DNA of 64,000 nucleotides from Romanomermis culicivorax (Eukaryota; Nematoda; Enoplea; Mermithida; Mermithidae). The translations under genes were made by a program, and so were the position numbers. Shown piece after piece: positions 1 to 36,000 of this stretch. The notes beneath the pieces are model-generated. The model made no database searches. It had not been told where the DNA came from and worked only from the letters and a program-made list of their open reading frames with translations. How positions within the stretch are numbered: the stretch's first letter is position 1; every line of letters begins with the position of its first letter. Location: positions 186,001-250,000 of the forward strand of contig CAWUHX010000038.1 of the NCBI GenBank assembly GCA_963922205.1. Reading direction: 5' to 3'.

Positions 1-244
1 AATTATTTCGGTCGTTGTCGCAATAATTTTGTTTCCTAATCCTCACGGAATCTTATGTAAATGTCTGTCCAAATGTAAAAACTTGGAATTTTCGCACGAT
101 ATGTGTATACATAGAATCGTTTTTCGGTCATTCTCATTTTTACCCAACGAAGTGTAACTTTTTTGCGGTTTTTCGAGATTGAACTGTTAAAAAATTTATG
201 TTGTTAGCCTTTATTAGGTTATGTAAACATTGACAATTTTTAAG
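1..244 (+). other. Intron of POLE upstream of the first visible exon
   Basis: No open frame resembling the N-terminal domain of polymerase epsilon is visible here. The stretch ends in an AAG acceptor at 242-244, immediately before the exon carrying Exo I, so it is read as the 3' part of an intron. The preceding exons are outside the window. Confidence 0.8.
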
Positions 245-22417
<22,173 letters not shown>

Positions 22418-22453
22418 TGTTTGTACATTTTTGTATTTTTTCTACCCTTGTAC

Positions 22454-22459
22454 AATAAA
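22454..22459 (+). promoter_or_regulatory. Polyadenylation signal of POLE
   Basis: A canonical AATAAA lies 37 bases after the POLE stop codon, giving a very short 3' untranslated region. Confidence 0.75.
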
Positions 22460-22827
22460 TGATGGAGAATTTGATTTTTTAAGTGCATCCCATTTGTAAA
22501 AAGCATTTATTTTCTGAAAGAGTAAGGCCGACGTTGACTGGTTCGCTATCTACAGTTCATCTACTTTGAAATAAGTTTTTGAATGCAAAATAACTCAGAA
22601 ATGCATGAGCAAATGGGTCTGCACCGTATGCCGAGATCCTATTAGAAGACTTATTTGATGGGCATTGGCTGTGTGTACTATATTTTCACCAAGGAGTGCT
22701 AATACTCCACTCGTTGGATGCCGCCCTGCCCTAAAGACAAAAATATTTCAGTTGTATTGCTTGACATTTTCGAATGCTCGTCTTCGGTATGCGTTTGTTT
22801 CGTAGTTACAGAATTACAGCATACCTG

Positions 22828-23070
22828 TAATTGGGGGCCCCCCACCCCCAAATTGGTCGAAGCCTATACCCAAATGTCGGAACCCCCACCCCCAACTTGG
22901 TCGACCTTATACCCAACCCCCTCCAAACTCGGAAAAAGTGGATTTTTTGGTAAAATTTTCGACATTTTTGGGGGCGACTCCCTCCCCAAAATTTTGGAAA
23001 TTTTGAGACCCCCATCCCAAAATTTTGGATTTACCCTCCCCCCAACTGGTCGGACCTCTTACAAGTATGA
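22828..23070. repeat. GC-skewed repeat of CCCCCA and TTGGTCG motifs
   Basis: The motif CCCCCAA(A/C)TTGGTCG occurs repeatedly (near 22846, 22889 and, as CCCAACTGGTCGG, 23040), and CCCAAAATTTTGG occurs twice near 22983 and 23019. Blocks of C-rich sequence alternate with AT-rich sequence. It is a decayed repeat or transposon terminus of unknown type; the frames open across it on both strands are composition artefacts. Confidence 0.5.
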
Positions 23071-23733
23071 ATTACAGGATTCAACACAACTTCTATAGCT
23101 AGCAAGGTCATCACTTCCATTCTCGATCATTCCTTGGCAAAAATTGAACATATTTTTATCAAATCTCGTTCGGGCAATCGAAAAGATTGTTATCTTCAAG
23201 GACCATAATAAATTCGTGTAATCTTTCGGAACAGGCATTTTTATTCCTTCTTTAATAAAAAAGGATATGAAGAACTTATGTCAAGCAATGGCATTATAGT
23301 GAGTTTCATCATATGTAGCTAAATGATGAAATTTCAACTGCAAGGAATTTTTAGGGGCGGTCAGCCAAGTTTTTACCAAACTTTAACCATCCGTAACTCG
23401 GTCAAAAATGCAGCTACGCAACATTGTCTCGAGATCAATCGATTGATACCAAATTTTTTGCGTTCTGGAAAAAAATTTCTATCCGTCTTGAAAAGATTTG
23501 AATGATCATTGGGTGAGGTCACCCCCTTTATAAAAAAATCTACGGTGTTTTTCTTAAACATTAAATTCGAAGTTGAAGTTTATGTGAATTAAAAAATCTA
23601 TGCCGAAAGTCGATGTTCTTTTTCCAGAACTCGACGGGTAAGAATTTAAGAAAAATGCATGTTAAAGTATACCACCGTTTCTTATTTGAACCATAGAAGT
23701 TCATTCAAACAGCTGCATGGTCAATAAATCTGT

Positions 23734-23890
23734 GCCCGATTTCATCAAAGCGACTTAAGTTCAAGATGAGCTGCAGCTTTCGAGCTTAAAAGCTGATAGC
23801 TGAAATATGTTACACCATTGTCTTCAAGACGCAGCTTAACTCATGCATACACACAAAACATATGAGAAAGTTAAGCTGCACCTTAAGGGT
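23734..23890. mobile_element. AGCT-rich hairpin element, copy 1
   Basis: It begins with GATTTCATCAAAG and contains alternating GAGCTGCAGCTTT and GTTAAGCTGCACC blocks on opposite arms. The same architecture recurs at 45563-45731, 46119-46270 and 59118-59357. The arms can fold into a long imperfect hairpin. There is no coding capacity. Confidence 0.6.
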
Positions 23891-24075
23891 AATGGTAACA
23901 AGGTAAGGGTAATGCTAACTGTTACAATTGCGTCAGCCGATCTTTTTTCGAATTCGTATATTTTTTCCAAGTGGTCCTTCGACCCCTCGTAATTGTACAA
24001 GGTTTCCAGAAGATTCAGTAGAGGTGGGTACAGAGAAACCAGTTGATTTTTTGATAACATGTAATAATACGTCAC

Positions 24076-24321
24076 TACAGTCTGTTTTTCTTGAAATGCC
24101 TCTAAATTATGAAAGTGGAAAGCAAGTGGTATTTCAGATTTTCACGATTTTCTGATAAACATTATATCATGTAGGGCTGGAAATTTGTGAGCATACTGAC
24201 CTAATCTTTAACAATTTTTTGAGTGTGAAAGTATACAGTAAGAGCTCAGTGTAAACGGTTTTGACAACAGAACTGATTTGTGTAACTTTTCCGTTCGGAA
24301 AAATTTAATAAACAGACTATA
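24076..24321. mobile_element. TA-flanked ~245-bp miniature element (family A), copy
   Basis: The left end reads TACAGTCTGTTTTTCTTGAA and the right end ACAGACTATA, inverted with respect to each other. The interior contains AGATTTTCACGATTTTCTGAT and GAGCATACTGA, the landmarks seen in the other copies. The TA dinucleotide at each edge suggests a TA target duplication, as made by Tc1/mariner-type transposases. Confidence 0.8.
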
Positions 24322-24836
24322 GAAAGAGCGATTAATTCTATGGAAAATTTCCCTAAGTGGACATCCAGCAGATGATTTATCAATCAGATATTGATCACCT
24401 GAACTCTCCCAGCTTACGACCTGGTATAATGACTTATTGGGACGTTTGGCAATCTAAAATTGATTGATAAACGTTGCGCGAGCTTCCATGCAGTTTGTTA
24501 AGAAGTCTATTATTCTGTCGGTCTCTTTTCTCAAGTATTCAGAATCCTTAACTTTGGACATAACGAAAATCAACCAAAACAAAATTTGATCCGTACAGAA
24601 TGACGCTCTGTTAGCGTGAACCAATTTAGACCATAACTCTACACTATTGCTCTACCCCTCTTGTACCGCAGTTCCTGGACACCCTGTATGTCTGAGCGGA
24701 GTTTCGATTTGAATGAAATTTTCGATTGATAAGTATAGGCTGTATTTTATTGGGCCGTTTGAATTGGCGTGAGCTTTTTCACGTTTTCCCCATATTTTTA
24801 TGTAAACAGCACGAAATCAAAAAACGCTTTCTCAGC

Positions 24837-25480
24837 TTGGCTCCCGTCTGACTTTGGCGCGCGTCTTACTTTAGCGTCCGTCTCACTTTGGCGCCTAGGT
24901 CCTGGTATGCAAGTCGTGTATTTTTTTCTACGTAAATTTTACGCGCAGTTTTATACTACTGTAATGTTCATGAATATTGCACTGAATCATAGGAATTAAA
25001 ATTAATCAGTTATCGTGCTTACTTCACTCAATAAGGAAAATAGTTTTCGAAAAATAAATGGCTGATTTCGGGGGACCCGCTTTATCCGGTTTTTGCATGG
25101 CCAAATAGCTCAGGCCACGCTCAATGACCTAAGCCCAAGACTCAGTCTGAGCCGTCTCAGCTAAGATGCAGGTCTAGAAAACGCGGAGAATCGCCCTGTT
25201 CTTTTATTTGAAATTGGGCCTTCCTTATTATATGCTAAGACTTATTAGAATATTCATAATTGAATAGAATTATAGTATGACAAAATAATATGGTGTGGTA
25301 ATCGTCTCTTGCTTGAATAAATGATTAGAATGAGCGTTGAAATAGCAGTGTTTGTAAGATGGGGCGCCGATCCAAGAAAGATCATTACTAAACAATGGCC
25401 GCCAAAGTGAGACGGTCGCCAGAGCGAGACGGGCTCCAAAGTGAGATGGGTGCCAAAGTAAGATGGGCGCCAAAGTAAGA
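24837..25480. mobile_element. Foldback-like element with inverted 16-17-bp tandem arrays
   Basis: The left array at 24837-24900 has about three units of the form GTCTCACTTTGGCGCC. The right array at 25396-25480 has about five units of the reverse complement, GGCGCCAAAGTAAGAC. About 500 bases of unrelated DNA lie between them. Arms made of short tandem repeats in opposite orientation are characteristic of foldback elements. No open frame of note is inside. Confidence 0.7.
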
Positions 25481-27039
25481 CTACCCAAAAAACACACGAG
25501 TTTTCGTGGATAACTTCTCTTTTCTTTTGGCTAATATCTCGATGAAGCTTTTGTGTCACCTACAAATCATATGAAACTTAAAATTTGGCCTGTTTGGCAG
25601 ATTTCATCGTAACATTCTTCTACAGTAAATATTTTGTGTAAAATATTTTGAAAACAGTATTTAATTTTTCAATTTTCAAATTATAGCAAGTTTTCATAAA
25701 AGAACGGACGATTTAGAATGTCGGATCAATGCTCAACAATTAGCAAAGACATCGGAAAAGTAATTAAAATTAGCTCATTTTTCGAAATGAGCCTCAGCCA
25801 CACTAAAGGCAAGCCAAAAAGGGGAAAAATCAGTGGACCAGTAGACAACGGGGGTCTTATCGTGTAATGCCAACTAGAATTTTCCTCCGGTTGAAAAATT
25901 CAACTTTTCTAAGAAAAAGGTATCGACTTAATTTGTGTGAACATCTTTTCGCATCGCAACAGGTCATTTAGAAAGATGGATCATAATTTCTTCGCTGAAC
26001 AGGAATACATGCTTTGAAAAATGGCGTCGAAAGTCTCATCAAAATTTGCACAATTGTATAAAATTTATGATTCGATAAAAGTAAACTGCTTGCTGATCAA
26101 CAGGTGGAATTTTTTCGAAAGTGAATGCACTGGAACAAAAGTTATTCGAGTAGAAAAGTTTGAGAATGTTTTTCGGCCACCATGTAAAATCAGTTGATAA
26201 TTTACTTTCAGTAAGTCAGTTGTTAGAAAAGCGTTGCTCCAGCAGTCAAATTTTCGACGATGACATAGTCGTTGTTCGCCAAATTCTACTTTTTTTGACA
26301 CATGCATTTGACGACTAATGACACTTCTATATTTAGAGCTTTTTCGAAGCTTATCGGGCTTGTGACACAGAATATTGAAAGTAAAGCTCATTCTCCTTCT
26401 TTTCTTGCAGCAAAGCTTTTTTTAGTCAAAAAGTCGCTCTTTCGTTAATCCATCCAGTTTTTCTTGGGGAAAATCTGCTCAAATTTTCTGAAGGAGAAGC
26501 ACTGTTCATCGTCATAGCACGAAAAGTATCCATACCCGCATGTGATGACTTCTGGAGAAACTTTCTTGTATGCATACTTTTCGGGGCGTGTTTATAATTA
26601 TATTGGCTTTATGGCGAGCTAGAAAAGGGCCAAAGAGAAATAAAAGGAATGTGCATCCCTCTCCTCGCACAAGTCAAGCCGATGGTTGGAAAGGTAAACC
26701 ACCACCACCACGGCTATAGTCACATGTTGTGGCATAGGAGGCTAGAGCACAAGTTCTTATTTTGGGCTGGGTGAAGAATTTTCGTGAGTCGTTGTCGTTT
26801 GTTCATCGTTTCGCCGTCCACAAGCTTCTCCACTTTCAGCTATTACCAAAAGTCGTCTCTCTCTTTTTCCCTACACGTAATGCACATGCTCATTCCAGTT
26901 TGGCACTGGTTATTATTTACGTAACCACCCACCCACATCTGGAAAATTTTTCGCCGCTTTTGTACAGTATACCGTAGCGTAACAGCTTACTGTAGCGAGA
27001 TTTATTATACACTACTCAATTACTTCCTTTTTGAAGAAA

Positions 27040-30000
27040 ATGTCGTCGGCGGGCCAATACGGAATCATGATTCCTGGCGAAACTTGCTTCAAATTTACCA
27101 ACGACAGACCTAAAAATAATAATCGTCGAAAATCATCCCATTATTTTACCGATCGAAAACCGAACGACGAAATTATGAGGTGAGAAAATGATAAAATAGA
27201 ATTTGTTACAGACGTCGACAATGGCAGCATAGTATGAATAGGAAACTTTGAATCAAAATCATTTCTGTCTTGTTTTTGTTTATAAAAAATTTTGTCAAAT
27301 TTTTATCGTTCGCGGCGGAAAATTTTCTGATAACTTTCACCTCAGTCCTAAATATATATCGACATAGTATTGCTCAAATTACAGCATCAGTCGGAATTTT
27401 CGTGAATTAATGAAAACTTCAAACATTAGAAAACTGTTCTTGGGATACCCTGTATAGCTGAAGTTCCAGGTTCAGTTTAAGTTGATACAAAATCCTGAAC
27501 TGTAGACTGTGCTTGTCCTTCGGAATCTGTATTTTCAGAACATTTTATAATGATTCTCAAGACATTAGAAACCGTGGATAAAGGACTTTAATGCATCGTA
27601 AAATTTAAATTTCATCTTTTTTCTTCTAGTCTGGCCTTGAGAAAATCTCAAATGAAATCCATGTTTGGAGATCAAAGATATTAGACATGCAGACTTCAAA
27701 AATTCTGAAATTTGCCATTGCAGAATTCAAAAAGTTTTTTACCCCATAAAAGAATGAAATTCTGATGATTATCAGTCAACAACTAATTCACCGTCCAAGG
27801 ACGCAGTATTTCCTAAAAAAGTCCCTGCGTATCTTCTTAGTCATACATTTTGATCTGATTTGAGATCGGGCATATAGGCCAAGAATTTTCCAGGGGGGAG
27901 GTTCCCGGCATTTTCATCGACTAGGGATGGGAGATGAATGATCAAAAAAAGCTCCACATATATCTTTATCACACGTATTACGTATAAGAATAATCAGGAA
28001 TGCCTTCAAAAAATTTCAGGGGTGTTTGACGATTTTTTTCGGGTCAGAAGGAGTGTCCACGGTGAGGGTTTAACCTTAACCCTTATGTGCATGTATGTTT
28101 GAGATTCCTGAAAAACTTATTTTCGCAACAAATTTACCGTGTTGAACACCAAACAGGAAATCATGCTTGAAGATGTGAATCAGGAACTACATATCGAGGG
28201 TTGTTGACAGTGACTGTGGACCGGGAACATCGTAAGGAATTATTTTGCGATAATAAATTGGCTATCCAGCTAGGAGTTCTGACTGATGTCCCCATATTTA
28301 GAGCACCACAGCAAGTGCTCAATGAACCTAGATTAAGATGGTCCCTTGGAACTCTGGTTTTATAGCAAGAACTTCAATAATTAGTGATCGTAAGCTTAAG
28401 ATTATTTAGTCCGAATTGGATTTTTTCAACTTTGATCTGATTCAATCATCTGACCCCACCGAAATAATAGTGACATTTTAAGACGAGTAGAAACGTTGTT
28501 TTCTTTCAAAACGCAACAAACTAAGTATCTATCGATAAATCACGATGATATATATTTAAAAACATGATTTAAAATAATGTGCCGTCTATTAGACCGAGTT
28601 ATGAGTGATTAAAGTTTGGTCAAAATTTTGATGACCTCGCCCATATTTGCCTTGCTGCCGATGTATGCTTGAGCTCGGAACTTGTGATGTTAAAATCAAG
28701 ATCGGCGCAATCTCCAGGAAAGTGTAGAACGGTTTCCGTTTCCTTAAGCGACGAAAATGAAGATAACGAAGAATACGAAGAACACATCGAAGAAGAAAAA
28801 GACGAACGACACCGACAAAACGAACAAGAAATAAATATAATAGAACAAGATGAACAACAACAACAGGAAATTTTGTGCCCGGCGTCGTCGTCGTTGGCCG
28901 CCAAAAAAACCAAAGGTCGAGTGAAAATAAAAATGGAATTTATCGACAATAAATTGCGACGATATACGACGTTTAGTAAAAGAAAAACGGGCATAATGAA
29001 AAAAGTAAGCAAATTTTAACCCTGTTTCCGAAATATGAATAGGTATTTAGACAGAATGTGCAGCACCTGTCCGACTAACGACGTCATTTTTCGGAGTGAA
29101 TGATCGAGGCCCGAAAGTTTTTTTGGAGGAAAACATGTTTCGAGCTTAAAATTCGTAGATAAACTCAAACACGTGACCACGTTTTGATGTGATAACTACG
29201 ATATCCAGTGTTGATTCCCTGCATAAATATACTTTTTTCATAGCTGTACTGATAGGACTGAAAATTTTTAAACGATATTCTAAGAACGGGCTCTTGAATT
29301 CAGTAGATCTGTCAAAACATGTGAGTTGAAGTGTAATATGGGACTATTCATTAACAGTTCAATTTTTCACCAATATTTACAGAGCACATGCTTACTGCGT
29401 ACTGTGTTCATTTGCAGTATATTCTGATTTCGTTGTCAATTTTAGCTTGATCACCAGAACTTTGACTATAGCAAGATATTGTCCGCTTCAAACAAGTCAT
29501 AATATAACGCTGAAAATGTGAATTAGTGATCGGTTGGCTTTTCTATTTCCACGCCGCGGTATATTCTGCATATATGCAAACATGGAAATTTGGTAGTTTC
29601 CAAATTTCGGTACCTGTCAAGAGAATTCGTATTGGTTGAGAATATGTTATGTCAGTTTTAATCAATTTTTTTTTAATTCCTTAGTATCTAGCGGAAAATT
29701 AGACCCGTGGGAATGAAATTTCACTGCACGTGCTAAAGGTCTAAAAGATGAAAATATTCAACTGTTTTTGATTTCCATTGAGGAATAGAAACCGGATCTA
29801 CTGTGCTGTAATACAGTGAATATTTTAATGTAGCTGACGTGAAACTTGCTCATTCTTAAAGTCCATCCGTTAGTTTCTAAATCATTCTAGGCATATGAAC
29901 TGTCCACTCTGACCGGTACCCAAGTCATGCTCCTAGTGGCCTCGGAGACCGGCCACGTTTATACATTCGCCACGAAAAAACTTCAGCCCATAATCACCAG

Positions 30001-33000
30001 CGACACAGGCAAAGCTTTGATACAGGGTTGCTTGAACACTCCCGATGCAGGTAAATGCATTTTCCCCCATTTTTAGATCCAATATTCTCCTCCTACCAAC
30101 TTCTTTTTTAGATTCCATTTTGGTTTCAACTTCAAATAATCAACAAGAAATTGACGATCCGTTGTCGACGACGGCGGCCAATCAAAACGAGTCTAGTCCC
30201 ATAAATTTGACCAATCAAAAGAGAAAAGACCAAGTGATCAAAAATTTCGGCACCAATTGCCGCAAGAGATTCAAAAGTTACCATAATAATAATAACAGCG
30301 AAGATCAACTTCATAAGGTAAACTGAAATGAAGTTTTTGCTGCATATTGATTGATAACAGAATAATCATGAACAATAACAATTGCTGTTTTATACTTGTT
30401 TCACCGAAAATCATGTGTGGTTTTATAACAATAACTGCATTGAAATAATTTCAAGAAATTTTTCGATCATGGAGCTGATAAAATTATCACATGATGGGAT
30501 AGGTTCCGTGCATAATCTGGAGATTTTTCTTGATCGCTTGATCTTTTTGGACAAGTTTCGGTAAGCCATGAACGAAAATATGTATTGGTATTGATGCATT
30601 TTTTGAATTTGATTCTGTTCTTGTCCGCAAAAGGATTCCTATGTCTGCTAGGTCTGGTGATGATAATCTTTTTAATTACTGTAATGAAAGGATAACAAGG
30701 ATTCAGATCAATCTTATAATGTTTCTATATCTGATCGTTCGCACTCTGGCAAGTTTCCATCTGAACCTTCAGCACATTGGTGGATTATCATGTTATGAAA
30801 TTCATCTTCGAAGAATGGTTCGAGGTTTTTAGGGTCTTAAATTACCTGCTTTTGAACAATAGTGTTTTGTACAGACAACGTTCTGTCATCGAAAAATTAT
30901 ACAATTTTGGGGTTTTTAGAAGATTCGTAATTTTTTCGTGAATCAATTACTTTTTACCATGATTTCCATCAAATCAACCTTTTTACCATAGAAAATCGGA
31001 TTTCAGCGGGCTGGTTTCCAAAAAGAGTTACTGGGTTGATTATTTCTTCAAGTTAACTATTGATTGATTGGTAATTTGAACTACTTACTCCGTCATAAAC
31101 TCTAATGATCAAGTAGCACATGACAAAGTGTAAAACCAGTCTACCATGAACGTTGACCGGCGGTTCTGTAAACTAACTGACAATTATCAGTAATTATTGT
31201 CTTTTTTAGATGTGAACTTTCTTGAACTTGAAATATTCGCTGTGAGTGGAATTGAAAGGACAAAAAAGTGCATAATATGTCTTCGCCACAATTTTAAGAT
31301 TCATGATCAAACCTGCAATGATCCAGGCAAACATCTATGCAGGGTTAATAAAGTTGCGCTAATAATGTTGGGTCTGTGCTAATGAAATTTTAGTCGCGCT
31401 AAGAAAAAGTAATACAAATTATGGAAAGTTAGCGGTTGAGCTAATGGGACTTGTGCTAAAAGCCGCGCACCTAATGAACACTACTTTTTCATTGGAGTCG
31501 GACTTACTTCAGATAGTGACCTCCTTTCTTGGCTTGAAAAATTTCATGAATGACCATGGCATATGGTTTCTGAGGTATCAAGTTTCGAGCCTGAACTTCG
31601 TGTCTAATGATGAGATTAGTTTTTCACTATTCTCTCCTATAAATTATGCCTTTAGTCATACTGTCGATGTTTTCTCAAACTTGATTAATTTGCATCATTT
31701 CCTTTTTTGCGTTTATTTCTCCTTTATTTATAAAACTTTTCTTTGGCCAAGACATTTTTCAAAGCCCGCCGCTCCGATGTTTCATTATCTCTTTATATGC
31801 AGATTTTGTCGAAGTTTTAAAACGCGAAAAAACGGTTTCATTAAATATCTACAATTGGCATCTGGAAAGGAAAGAAGTTTGAGAAAAGAAAAAATGGTCG
31901 CTCCAAAAACAAACTTTTTCTTTCGTGCCGGAAAAACGGCGTTTTTTCATTCTACAAAGCATCATAATAAAAATGTTAGCTTATGGTATTCGATAACTAT
32001 GATATACACATTTTGTTGCCATTCCGGTTAATCTACTCTGAAAATCTCATCATCATTTTCCATCCTGGGGAGCAGACCCGAGGCCTTTACGAAGCGGCGA
32101 AAATTCCACTTTTTTTCGCTTCTTTCGATTTTAGTGGGCTCCTTTTTGAGACGAATTTATCCATGGAGCTTACATTATGACCAAGAAAAAAAACAAATTT
32201 CTCCGAAATAAGCATTGCACACTAACTTTTACGGAAAGGAATTTGAATTTGCTTATAAAACTTAAATCTGTCGGGCTCAAGAAAAATTGAGGGAAGAAAA
32301 AATAGGATTGGCAAATTTGAGGGACGTTAAAGTATAATTTTTGAAAATTCGAAAGAAAAATGTCGACAATGAAAATTTTGAAGGCAGATTTGAATGATTG
32401 AGAAAAAATTTGGTGATTAGAAATTCAGAGAGTTTTAATTGTTTAAAATTCAGACAATGTCGATAATAATTAAATATAGTAGCCAAAAATAAGAACTCAT
32501 TTTGACGTCGGCAGAAATTGTGCAATCAGACTCAGAGAAAATTTTTTGCTATTACAAAAATGTTTAGGCCTTTACAGTTCTACCATATTGTCTTGCTGAC
32601 GTCGTATCAAATTCCCAAAAAATTCTTAAAAAGCTCTGGAAGGCGGAATGACGACTAAAAAAACAAGCGACGCCACCATCACAAAACAGACAAAAGAACA
32701 ATAACAATTCATAGACTTCTAAAATCGCGAAAATGAACGAAAATATCAAGATGGAAAAACCCTTTGATGTCAGCAAGATTTGTAGTGAAATTCCTGGCAA
32801 TGGATCTTTTATACAACTGATAAACTGTACATCTATCTACACTGTCAAGTTTTATAACTGGCTCAGTTTGCTGACTTCAAATCTGTCTGTAATGTCATTG
32901 AAAAAGGCCGTAGCAAACAAGAATAAGAGAAGCTACGCTTCAATATTCAATTTTTCTGATTGCTGACGTGAGGTCGATTTTACTATATTAAAATCTACAG

Positions 33001-36000
33001 AAAAATTAGAAAACAAAAAATGGAATCACGAGAGCAAGGAAAGAGGCATTGGCTCAGAAATGTAGTTGAAAAGATGGGAAAATGTAACAAGTTTTTTGAA
33101 AAATATTCTTAAAAAATATACCTTATGAAAATTGCGACACATGTATCTTGCTGACGTTAAATTGCCTTTCAAACGTTTGATTCGCATCTGAGAGAAAAAC
33201 AGAAAATGTGATCGGATGAAGTTGGAAGAATTAAAAGGAAAAGAGGCAGGAATGAAAGAAAAAAGAACAAGCAAAAAAGGAAAAATTAATGATAATAAAA
33301 TTGAGAATAAAGTTTGACATCAGCAAGCTTCAACGATATAAAAATAGATTATTGTAAAATGAACTGCAAAAGAATCTTGCTACTTTAATTTGGTATTTTC
33401 ATGCTGATTAATTTTTCTTGCACTTAACGCTTTTCCCACAATTTTTTTCTTCCTCAAAATTGTTCCACCGAGTAACAACTGTTTCTGGGCAATTTTGCTT
33501 TTTTGCCCCAGGAAATTGCCTCGCTCGTTTAACTTGTTTTATCTTTTCGGACAAATAAGGCCGAATATTCTGTTTTTAGAAATATATGAAGCATTTTTTC
33601 TCTCGTTCAATTTTACGACCCCGCGTCTTGTCCACCAGTCTTTTATTTTTATGGTCATCGACAAATGAGGAGAAGCAGCATTTCCTTTCTGAGAGAGAGA
33701 GAGAGACAGAGACGCCGCACCAATTTTTTCTCGTCTCGTCCAAAAAGGAGAAAATATATTAGATTTCGATGCAGCTGTTTTAGGCAGTCGGACAGAATAC
33801 GAAATTTTTTCGGTTTTGTCATTTTTCAAGTGGCGACAAAAATTAAGCCGGTGCAGCGTTAAAAGGCCACAACTGCGCCAGACGCAGCAGTGATGGGAAA
33901 ACTTGCTTTTTGCATTTTTCGGTCATGTAAGCCCTTGTGGCTTAAATTGGACGGACAAATATTGACGTTTGAGACTCTCACTGCGAAAATTTTCTTTTAA
34001 GCTAAAAATGCACAAATTTTTGGTTATGATGGGTCAACGAAATGGTACAAAATGTTTGCTTTTTGAAAAGTGGGCATTTACTTTGTTTCTCTCTCTCTCA
34101 CTCTATCTCTGACGAAAAAGTCGAGTTACCTAACTTAGGTCTGCTCCCTGATGATGAAACCTCATACCGTACCCTATACCCCAAATGTACACACATACAT
34201 CCCCAAAACCGGATCTTTCTCTTTTAGTCGAAGATGATGAAAATATTTTCTCTTATACATACACAAAACCTATAATGGGAAAATAATAAACAAGTTAATC
34301 GACGAACCTAATATTATTACTGTACATATATTGAGGTAATACAGTATGCGCAGGGTAAAAATTTTTAGGGTGCTTTGCCTACTAAGGTAAATAAAGATGG
34401 AGAATTTCTTTAAAAAAGGGAAAGTTTCGCTAGATTACGGTACAAAAGCCGAAAAGTTGCGTATAATATAGTATAATATGACGAAGAAAAAAGAATTCAC
34501 GGTATTTGGGGTTGTACTATTGTTTGCTGATGTATTCCACATTTTCGCCATTTCGGTACTGTCTAGCATTACAGTATACTTATTGGGAAGTCAAATTTTC
34601 GTGTCTGGAAAATATAATATCACGCATGTAAACAAATGATGTGGAAAATGTTGACGCGAACACCTAAACTTGGAGGAATAAAAAATTGGAAATTCACCCA
34701 TCAAACGCCTAAAGTCAAGTTCATTTCAAAAATGGGAAGAATTCTCGATACCTTCGGTGCTTTCGATGAACTTTTATTTTAGTTTTACTCACAGTCAAAA
34801 AATATTCAATTTTCTCCTGAACGTAGTTTTTCTGCAAATGACTTCATTACCAAAAAAAGTTGGAGTCTAGAATTTCAATTCCATTTCCCGGTAATTAGTT
34901 TTAATTTGTTGACACAGATTACGGATAAAATTTTCAGTATCAGAAATGATCAATAAACTAGAGCATTTCAGCGTCAAAAAATTTCAATAAGTGCAGATTT
35001 TGATGCAAAAATAACTTTGTTCGTTTTTATGAAAATCGACGATAAAAAAGTCTTCTGAATTTGCTATGGCTGGAGGTTCTTGTTAGAAAGACGACAAGGT
35101 AGATAGCATAAAAAATGTCCGTGACATTACATGAACTCTTCAGCCCTGGTAAAACCAGATTAGAGTTGATTTAGATTTTCCGTCGTATTCATAAGGATGC
35201 AGTAACAAATTGAAGCTTTATAGTGTTTTGAATATTTGTTTCTTGTGTGTTTTTCTTGAAATATTTGTAAATGAGAAAACAAGAATTTTCGTTTTTCATT
35301 TTTTCAAAGGTTAACATTACAGAAGATCAAAGTGGGTCAATTAATGTATCAGCCCATTTATTTTTTTAAATTTTATTTTAGCTAGTAGCGTTGTTTCTGA
35401 CACTGAATCGGTTCAGCCAGATTATTGTATGGTTGATTAGTGAGTTACAAATACTAACAATGAAATTGTTCTTGTGGCGTCTAATTCAGGCAGTCAATTC
35501 ACAATAAAGGTGCAAATTAGGGCTTGAGAATACGTACGTTTTATCATATTGGTTAGCTAAGTCATCAAGTTTTATCCACACGTATGAGCATTTTAGGAAA
35601 TTGTTAAAGTGAATGCTAAACTCAGTCACCTCATTTTGACTATTGGTGTGTTTATGAAATTATATTGGCTTGCTTTCCTGTTTCATTATGTAGATGTATT
35701 TTTCAAAAACAGGCCAACATCACATGTCAGGATTTCATGCGTGTTCGTATCACAGACCATTTGAGATCATTCGCACATTTCAACTAAAAAAATATTGAAA
35801 ATGTTATAAAATTACAAATTTTCCTGAAGACACTAATTTTGACCATGATTATCAAAAATTAACGAGTGTAGAAACAATTTTACGAAAAAAACTCACTTTT
35901 TATACATTATTTATTATTAGCAGAAGTCGACAAGATCAGATTTTTCAGATAGGGGTAAAACTGAAAATTTGCGGTGGAGGTGTAGCTAAATGTCCACTAA

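Larger units (their letters stand above)
22460..27039. other. Intergenic region between POLE and the SRF homologue
   Basis: No convincing exon was seen on either strand. The region holds a CCCCCACCCCC-rich repeat (22828-23070), an AGCT-rich hairpin element (23734-23890), a TA-flanked miniature element (24076-24321) and an inverted GGCGCC-array element (24837-25480). The last ~300 bases carry the presumed SRF promoter and 5' untranslated region; I could not identify a CArG box (CC, six A/T, GG) there. Confidence 0.6.

Noticed and set aside
26065-26391. 108-codon minus-strand frame upstream of the SRF homologue
   Set aside because: No splice partner and no protein-like motif; it could be an exon, but nothing in the sequence supports it.
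27020-27039. Trans-splice acceptor (TTTTTGAAG) directly upstream of the SRF start codon
   Set aside because: The position is suggestive of a spliced-leader site, but the lineage is not established and the same sequence could be ordinary 5' leader; no other gene here shows a clear equivalent.
28620-29012. 130-codon minus-strand frame rich in Ser, Cys and Phe
   Set aside because: It is antisense to the acidic MADS-box exon; codons for Glu/Asp runs read backwards give Ser/Phe runs.
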